A DNA stretch of 32,702 nt from Candidatus Daviesbacteria bacterium RIFCSPHIGHO2_02_FULL_39_12 (GTDB lineage Bacteria; Patescibacteriota; Microgenomatia; Daviesbacterales; UBA10151): positions 1 to 32,702 of the forward strand of contig MFCX01000011.1 of assembly GCA_001777055.1 (NCBI GenBank), read 5' to 3'. Position numbers and translations under genes: made by a program. Shown in pieces: positions 28,647 to 32,702 of the stretch; positions within the stretch are counted from its first letter, which is position 1; every line of letters begins with the position of its first letter. The notes below the pieces were generated by a model, which saw only the letters and a list, made by a program, of their open reading frames with translations, made no database searches and was not told the origin of the DNA.

Positions 28647-29804
28647 TCAAGTTTGAATTAAAGTATAACCTACTTTTTTTTGGCTTTCGATAATGTAATT
28701 ATTGGCTTTCATAAATGGATGTTTTCTTAGTCTGTAAATTAATGCATCCAAGGCCCAATCTGTGGGCAAGTCAGACTTGCCTGTGACATCTTCACTCTTT
28801 TCTGGCCAGACTTGGGCAAAAATTTCATCTTTAGATACCACAGATCCCATCTTATTTCTTAGTAATTTAAATAATTTACTTTCTTTAACCGGTAAATTAA
28901 CCGGTAAATTGGTTTTAATATACTCAGATAAAAGGGGAGTAAAGGTTTGGAACTTGGAACTTGGAATTTGGAATTTGGAATTTTTGATCATGCCTACATT
29001 TAGTAAATAATCGTCTACCTCTGTGACAGTTTTGCCCAAGACTATCTTTTGTAAAGTTTTTCTTTGATAATAATTTAAGTAATCTACAAACTCTTTAAGT
29101 TGTAATTTGACAAATTGATCCAGTAATAAGTTTTGCTGTTTTTGAGAGCTAAGTAAAATGTGTAATAGCTGATTGTGACCACAGGATAAATCCAGTAGCT
29201 TTTCTAAATTTTCTTTAGAAGTCAGCCTGCCAGGTTCAATTTCTAAAATCTTTTTTAGATCCTCTTTGGAGTAGGGAGTAAAGTAGTAATTTTCCGAGTA
29301 AAAGTTAAGGTTGCCTCCGCTTAAAGCATCAGGTGTAAGCTCATTTAAAGGCTTAATGGCAGTAAAAATTAGCACTAATTTACCGGGCGCGACATTTGTT
29401 AAAGATTGAATATTAGACAAAAACCGGCTGTTAAATTCTTTTTTCAACTGGTCAAAACGGCTAAAAATTAAGACTATCTTTTCATATTTTCCGGATAGCC
29501 CTTTTAAGATATTTCCTGTTTCTTCAAGCATCTGCTCATCTGTTTTTTTGCCGTCTTTGCCGCCTAATTCCAAAAGGATTAGTTTGTAAAGCTCGTGCTG
29601 TGTTAAAGAGGCTAAAGAATATAAATCAATATGAAAAAACCGGGCAAAATTTTGTGAGGCTAAATATCTTAAAAAATAAGATACGCCTACTCCGGGCATA
29701 GAAACCACCACAAAGGACAAAGAGCGGTCTATCAATTGCCTGAAGTCTTTTAGTTTATCCTTGGCAAAGTCCGGGCCAAGTACTGCCTCTTTGAAATTAT
29801 ACAT
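28647..29804 (-). CDS. ATPase-like regulator with C-terminal OmpR-type winged helix
   Basis: A 385-aa protein with two parts. Residues 1-260 resemble a STAND/AAA-type ATPase: VVSMPGVGVSYFLRYLA, the segment KIVLIFSRFDQLKKEF and an Arg-containing region KLVLIFTAIKP. The P-loop reads GVGVS where GxGKS/T is expected, so the key Lys is missing. Residues 310-385 form an OmpR/PhoB-type winged helix (ESKLFKLLRNKMGSVVSKDE, WALDALIYRLRKHP, VGYTLI). Three translated repeats lie in the linker and wing: residues about 274-286, 299-307 and 341-347. A strong promoter precedes it. It may be a DNA-binding sensor; the target is unknown, though the divergent neighbour is a candidate. Confidence 0.68.
   Translation of the reverse strand: MYNFKEAVLGPDFAKDKLKDFRQLIDRSLSFVVVSMPGVGVSYFLRYLASQNFARFFHIDLYSLASLTQHELYKLILLELGGKDGKKTDEQMLEETGNILKGLSGKYEKIVLIFSRFDQLKKEFNSRFLSNIQSLTNVAPGKLVLIFTAIKPLNELTPDALSGGNLNFYSENYYFTPYSKEDLKKILEIEPGRLTSKENLEKLLDLSCGHNQLLHILLSSQKQQNLLLDQFVKLQLKEFVDYLNYYQRKTLQKIVLGKTVTEVDDYLLNVGMIKNSKFQIPSSKFQTFTPLLSEYIKTNLPVNLPVKESKLFKLLRNKMGSVVSKDEIFAQVWPEKSEDVTGKSDLPTDWALDALIYRLRKHPFMKANNYIIESQKKVGYTLIQT
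28765..28781. repeat. Palindrome inside the OmpR-like gene
   Basis: GGCAAGTC-A-GACTTGCC is a perfect 8-bp inverted repeat with a single central base. It encodes TGKSDLP within the winged-helix domain. Confidence 0.75.
28885..28908 (-). repeat. 12-nt tandem repeat inside the OmpR-like gene
   Basis: TTAACCGGTAAA occurs twice in tandem (plus-strand reading) and encodes NLPVNLPV. The unit is four codons long, so the peptide repeats as well. Confidence 0.8.
28946..28984 (-). repeat. 7-nt tandem repeat inside the OmpR-like gene
   Basis: About five units of TTTGGAA or TTGGAAC follow each other (plus-strand reading) and encode the Ser/Lys/Phe-rich SKFQIPSSKFQTF. Confidence 0.8.
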
Positions 29805-29827
29805 GTTTTAGCCTTTTATACGTCAGA

Positions 29828-29856
29828 ATTATATCAGAATTTAATCAAGCAGTCAA
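29828..29856 (-). promoter_or_regulatory. Strong promoter of the OmpR-like gene
   Basis: Read on the minus strand: TTGACT (29856-29851), 17 nt, perfect TATAAT (29833-29828). The start codon is 23 nt further, after an AAAGG Shine-Dalgarno-like block, so this gene has a normal short leader. Confidence 0.7.
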
Positions 29857-29893
29857 GTTGGATTTGCGTTAAAGTACTCACAGAAAGGAATCT

Positions 29894-31141
29894 ATGAGTG
29901 TTGAAGATGGAGGAATAAGGGGGGCGGTAACTACTCCCAGTATTAGTCCAGCAATTGGTACCGGGCCGCTGGCTGAGCTTGGTAATCCTGCATTTGGGGC
30001 CAGCAATTTATTAGAAGGATTCGGCCCAAAGCTGGGAATTGAATCAGCATTTTCAATTGTTAATGAAGGTCCAGTGAGCTTTGGAGAATTGGAGAACACG
30101 ATGACTTATAAACCAGGAGTTTTTGATCTAATAGGAGATTTAAGATTTAATCCTCCGAGCAGGATAAATTTGGCTAAGCCTTTAGATGAACAGTCTGCAG
30201 TTGCAGAAGCTAATCATTGGTTAGGTTTGGATCAACTTAATGTACCAGCTAAACTTACTCTTGCAGAGCCGAAACCATCAGCAGAGCCTTTATCAGAGCA
30301 AGCTGTACTGGCAGAAGCAGAAGAGATTTTACAAACTGTTAAGGTGTTAGAATTCCCTACACCTAAGTCTTTATTATCTCCTGCTGTGACGCCGATAGAA
30401 ATACCTTTACCAAGCACAGATATAATCCAAATCGGAAGGACAAAAAGAGCTTTAGAAGTAGCTGGATTGACACAGCTGAGTACAAAAGTTGCTGGTGGGG
30501 TGAAGATAGAAACTGGTACAGCATCCCGGCAGTCAATAAGTATTGCTACACCTCAGACACAAGAACAGTCGGTGTCTCAGCAATTGAAGAAAGAAGAAGT
30601 TGGAGCGTCAGAGGAAACAGAAGAGAATTTAGAGGTATTGGAAGATGAAGAAGTTGAAGAATTGGTAGCAAAATATTTGGTAGATGAAGAGGTGTCAGAA
30701 GAAAGAAGGATAGAGATTAGGCATGCAGTTAGGTTAGCAAAAATCGAGGCGGAGAAGGAAGGCGTAGTGGAAATTGAAGGCTGGAGGATTGTAAAACATC
30801 TGCCGGAGCATGCAGGGATTAGAAGCCAGGTGGTTAAAAAAAATGGGCCTGACGGTTCCTTTGATGAAACCCTAGAAGAGATAGTGGCTAGAAAATTTAC
30901 CTCTGAACAAGAAGCTATAGAAAAGTCAGATTCAATAGTTTTCCAAAAGCAACCTGTTAAAAGAGGAAGACATGGTACTATTGTACCTTTTGAAGCTGTG
31001 GCCAAGGTTTTCAAACGCCATCTTGTCAAAAAACACCCCTCAAAAGAGGTGATTGCCCGAATAGTTAAGAAGCAACAGGTTCAACAAGTGAAGGGTCAAC
31101 CCGCAATATTATCCCTATTAAGAAGGTGGAAGAGAGGATAG
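29894..31141 (+). CDS. Large Glu/Ala-rich protein of unknown function
   Basis: A 415-aa protein that matches no family I know. AAAGGA lies 4 nt before the ATG. The first 230 residues are Pro/Ala/Ser-rich and look disordered, with a repeated pattern (DEQSAVAEANHW, SEQAVLAEAEEI). A strongly acidic stretch (EETEENLEVLEDEEVEELVA) follows, then a mixed helical part (RRIEIRHAVRLAKIEAEKEG) and a very basic C-terminus (VKRGRHGT, VFKRHLVKKHPSKEV, LLRRWKRG). There is no signal peptide or membrane segment. The charge layout would suit a nucleic-acid- or protein-binding scaffold. It is divergent from the OmpR-like regulator. The 3' end may be frameshifted. Confidence 0.6.
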   Translation: MSVEDGGIRGAVTTPSISPAIGTGPLAELGNPAFGASNLLEGFGPKLGIESAFSIVNEGPVSFGELENTMTYKPGVFDLIGDLRFNPPSRINLAKPLDEQSAVAEANHWLGLDQLNVPAKLTLAEPKPSAEPLSEQAVLAEAEEILQTVKVLEFPTPKSLLSPAVTPIEIPLPSTDIIQIGRTKRALEVAGLTQLSTKVAGGVKIETGTASRQSISIATPQTQEQSVSQQLKKEEVGASEETEENLEVLEDEEVEELVAKYLVDEEVSEERRIEIRHAVRLAKIEAEKEGVVEIEGWRIVKHLPEHAGIRSQVVKKNGPDGSFDETLEEIVARKFTSEQEAIEKSDSIVFQKQPVKRGRHGTIVPFEAVAKVFKRHLVKKHPSKEVIARIVKKQQVQQVKGQPAILSLLRRWKRG

Positions 31142-31328
31142 AGCCTCAGATAGAAGACTATGGAGATTGGGCTGAGGTTTTCCATCTAAACTACTAACGG
31201 CCGTGATAAGTTTGATTAAGACATCTTGGGTAGAGATAGAAGAAGAATACCTTCCAAGACATTAGTGTAAGCCTGCATCTCTTATTTGATAAATTTTGAA
31301 CTAGCAATTTGAACTGGGCATCGCCTTC
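31142..31328. other. Intergenic stretch with leftover coding-like frame
   Basis: From 31069 a different frame stays open past the stop of the 415-aa gene to 31198 and encodes KKVEERIEPQIEDYGDWAEV before its own stop. The rest, up to the BrnT promoter, shows no gene. Confidence 0.35.
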
Positions 31329-31357
31329 TTGACTTTTGTATATGTTGGACATATACT
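31329..31357 (+). promoter_or_regulatory. Promoter and palindromic operator of the BrnT/BrnA pair
   Basis: TTGACT (31329-31334), 17 nt, TATACT (31352-31357), then 6 nt to the GTG start. A perfect inverted repeat GTATATGT-TGG-ACATATAC (31338-31356) covers the spacer and the -10. This is where a BrnA-type antitoxin would repress transcription. Confidence 0.75.
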
Positions 31358-31363
31358 AAGTAG

Positions 31364-31678
31364 GTGAAGATATTGCTTGAGCCTGTTGTATTTGATTGGG
31401 ATAAAGGGAATATAGATAAAAATCTTCACAAACATAATGTTTTGGATAAAGAAGCAGAAGAAGTTTTTGAAAATGAGCCAAAGTTCATTTTTGAGGATGA
31501 AAGACATTCTTTGACAGAGATAAGATACATGGTTTGGGGAATAACTGATAAGGGTAGGCGGCTATTAGTGTTTTTTACTCAAAGAGGAAGAAGGGTACGA
31601 ATTATTTCTGCGCGGGATATGCATAAAAAAGAAAGGAGGGCGTATGAGGAAGAGATTCAAAAAGCTACCAAAGTTTAA
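31364..31678 (+). CDS. brnT: BrnT-family toxin
   Basis: A 104-aa type II toxin with a RelE-like fold that cuts RNA and stops growth. Family features: VFDWDKGNIDKNLHKHNVLD near the N-terminus, AEEVFEN, and the C-terminal VRIISARDMHKKERRAYEE, where the conserved Arg/His residues sit. It starts with GTG and has no Shine-Dalgarno; the promoter spacing implies a leaderless mRNA. It overlaps brnA by 35 nt. Confidence 0.9.
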   Translation: MKILLEPVVFDWDKGNIDKNLHKHNVLDKEAEEVFENEPKFIFEDERHSLTEIRYMVWGITDKGRRLLVFFTQRGRRVRIISARDMHKKERRAYEEEIQKATKV

Positions 31679-31919
31679 AAGTGAAGATGAGGAAAGAGAT
31701 TTCTGGGCAACTGCTGATTCTTCAGAATATTTTGACTGGAATAAAGCGGAGAGGGTTATCTTTCCAAATTTAAAACCATCAACAGAAACAATTTCTTTAA
31801 GACTCCCGCAATATTTATTGGCTAGAATTAAGCAGATTGCAAATTTCAAAGACGTGCCTTATCAATCCTTAATCAAGATTTTCCTGGCTGAGAGAGTAGC
31901 CAAGGAATTAAAGGGTTGA
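31644..31919 (+). CDS. brnA: BrnA-family antitoxin
   Basis: A 91-aa antitoxin with a ribbon-helix-helix DNA-binding region (ISLRLPQYLLARIKQIA, about residues 51-67, then YQSLIKIFLAERVAKEL) and an N-terminal toxin-binding part with ERDFWATADSSEYFDW. BrnA proteins neutralise BrnT and repress their own promoter as a complex. The start overlaps brnT by 35 nt and follows GGAGG at 31636-31640. Confidence 0.88.
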   Translation: MRKRFKKLPKFKSEDEERDFWATADSSEYFDWNKAERVIFPNLKPSTETISLRLPQYLLARIKQIANFKDVPYQSLIKIFLAERVAKELKG

Positions 31920-31945
31920 CAGAAACAAGTGATCCAAGGTAAAAT
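31916..31945 (+). promoter_or_regulatory. Promoter upstream of the 16S region
   Basis: TTGACA (31916-31921) overlaps the brnA stop; 18 nt later TAAAAT (31940-31945). It may drive a small RNA or the rRNA operon. Confidence 0.55.
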
Positions 31946-31951
31946 ATAGTT

Positions 31952-32160
31952 TACTCACAAAATTTAGTGATAGATTTTTTGAGGGAAAAAAGGAGAAAGT
32001 CACACAAGATACTACTCTAGAATGCTTCAAAGGAAGGACAGTTCACTTCGAGCGAAGCGAGAAGCACATTAACAACCGAAGATTTTATATACTACTCTTC
32101 GGCAAAATTAGTCCCGCCGATGGCGGGATTTTTGATGCTAAAAGAGTGGTGGGTTTTTTT
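31952..32160 (+). ncRNA. Possible structured RNA or rRNA leader
   Basis: About 200 nt without a coding frame between a good promoter and nested terminators. It has a local hairpin CTTCGAGCGAAG (32046-32057) and two copies of ATACTACTCT (32009-32018 and 32089-32098), either of which could pair with AGAGTGGT at 32143-32150. No match to RNase P, tmRNA or 6S RNA was recognised. It may equally be the 5' leader of the rRNA operon. Confidence 0.3.
32091..32160 (+). terminator. Nested rho-independent terminators before 16S rRNA
   Basis: Inner hairpin TCCCGCC-GAT-GGCGGGA (32112-32128) is followed by TTTTT. An outer stem pairs ACTACTCTT (32091-32099) with AAGAGTGGT (32142-32150), extended by GGCA/TGCT, and is followed by GGG and seven T. 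Both could end the upstream transcript. Confidence 0.75.
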
Positions 32161-32249
32161 ATGAGAGTCGTCAGTACTAAGTCGTCAGTCGTCAGATAAT
32201 CGCAAGAAAGTCTGATAGTTGATAGCTGAAGGCTGATAGCTCCGTAATT
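32161..32249. repeat. Repeat-rich spacer before 16S rRNA
   Basis: Short degenerate direct repeats: GTCGTCAG occurs three times (32168-32214 region) and CTGATAG twice with related GATAGCTGA. They resemble the tandem repeats found inside coding genes elsewhere in the window. No convincing promoter was seen here. Confidence 0.5.
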
Positions 32250-32702
32250 CTTTTTGAGAGTTTGATCCTGGCTCAGGATGAACGTTGGCGGCGTGCCTTA
32301 AGCATGCAAATCAAGGGGGGTACTGAGAGCAATCGAAGTATCAACCGGTGGACGGGTGAGTAATACGTGGGAATCTACCTGAAAGTGGGATATAGCCAGC
32401 CGAAAGGTTGGGTAATCTCCCATGTGATCGCAAGATCAAAGCCGCAAGGCGCTTTTAGATGAGCCTGCGTCCTATCAGCTAGTTGGTGGGGTAATAGCCT
32501 ACCAAGGCGACGACGGGTAGCTGGACTGAGAGGTCGGTCAGCCACAATGGGACTGCGACACGGCCCATACACCTACGGGTGGCAGCAACTAGGAATATTC
32601 GACAATGGGCGAAAGCCTGATCGAGCGACGCCGCGTGGAGGATGAAGGCCCTCGGGTTGTAAACTCCTTTTATCTGGGAAGATTATGACGGTACCAGATG
32701 AA
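32250..32702 (+). rRNA. rrs: 16S ribosomal RNA, 5' part
   Basis: The universal start AGAGTTTGATCCTGGCTCAG lies at 32257-32276, so base 1 is near 32250. GACGGGTGAGTAATACGTGG, CAATGGGCGAAAGCCTGAT and GCGTGGAGGATGAAGG are all present in order. The gene runs off the right edge after about 453 nt. The site of common primer 338 reads ACACCTACGGGTGGCAGC, with a swapped base pair relative to most bacteria. The divergence fits a CPR lineage. Confidence 0.97.

Noticed and set aside
1..32702. Alternative genetic code (TGA as Gly, as in Gracilibacteria and Absconditabacteria)
   Set aside because: Several conserved proteins end at TGA at their normal length and no in-frame TGA was needed to complete a conserved domain.
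1..32702. CRISPR array, prophage or complete insertion sequence
   Set aside because: No regularly spaced direct repeats of 25-40 nt, no phage structural genes and no transposase were seen; the repeats found are short palindromes and microsatellites.

Overview
The window looks like part of a small, AT-rich genome from a Candidate Phyla Radiation (Patescibacteria) bacterium, most likely a Microgenomates-type lineage. This is inferred from four things. The 16S rRNA starting at the right edge diverges at the usual bacterial primer site. The genes are tightly packed, with 1-13 nt overlaps and few Shine-Dalgarno sequences. The isoprenoid genes include an archaeal-style mevalonate set. TGA acts as a normal stop, so this is not a code-25 lineage. 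No taxonomy search was possible.

Layout. 0.2-5.7 kb, mostly + strand: a PaaX/Cas2-fold-like regulator flanked by copies of one palindrome, a small membrane protein (- strand), an endonuclease Q-like PHP protein, a phosphoribosyltransferase, an inositol-monophosphatase-family protein, peptidyl-tRNA hydrolase, a ZIP metal transporter and type 1 isopentenyl-diphosphate isomerase. 5.7-12.3 kb, - strand: an apparently complete mevalonate operon in the order HMG-CoA reductase, HMG-CoA synthase, thiolase, DUF35 protein, mevalonate kinase, phosphomevalonate kinase-like, diphosphomevalonate decarboxylase. Divergent from it are a polyprenyl diphosphate synthase and UppS. With the isomerase these give a full route from acetyl-CoA to undecaprenyl diphosphate. 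14-16.4 kb: a secreted beta-helix-like protein, an AbrB/PIN toxin-antitoxin pair, a short open frame with no start codon, and a TrmH-family RNA methyltransferase.

16.5-28 kb is the most unusual part, an arginine-centred locus on two facing strands. On the + strand are an arginine-deiminase-family enzyme, ArgS, an M20 deacylase, a CtlX-like amidinohydrolase and a protein with a TiaS-like DDTD motif that resembles archaeal methanogenesis marker 11. On the - strand, behind a well-formed T-box leader whose specifier reads CGC (Arg), are ArgG, an unassigned P-loop NTPase, an N-acyl-ornithine-type carbamoyltransferase and ArgH. ArgB, ArgC, ArgD and ArgJ are not in the window, so this is a partial or rewired pathway.

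28-32.7 kb: a hypothetical gene, an ATPase-like protein with a degenerate P-loop and an OmpR-type DNA-binding domain, a large Glu/Ala-rich unknown protein, a BrnT/BrnA toxin-antitoxin pair with a palindromic operator, a possible structured RNA ending in nested terminators, and the 5' end of 16S rRNA.

Two themes cross gene boundaries. First, small palindromes, hairpins and 7-14 nt tandem repeats sit in frame inside core genes (EndoQ, Pth, HMGR, thiolase, both GHMP kinases, TrmH, the OmpR-like gene), but none was seen inside the genes of the arginine locus. Second, many promoters place the -10 box only 6-11 nt before the start codon, which points to widespread leaderless mRNAs.
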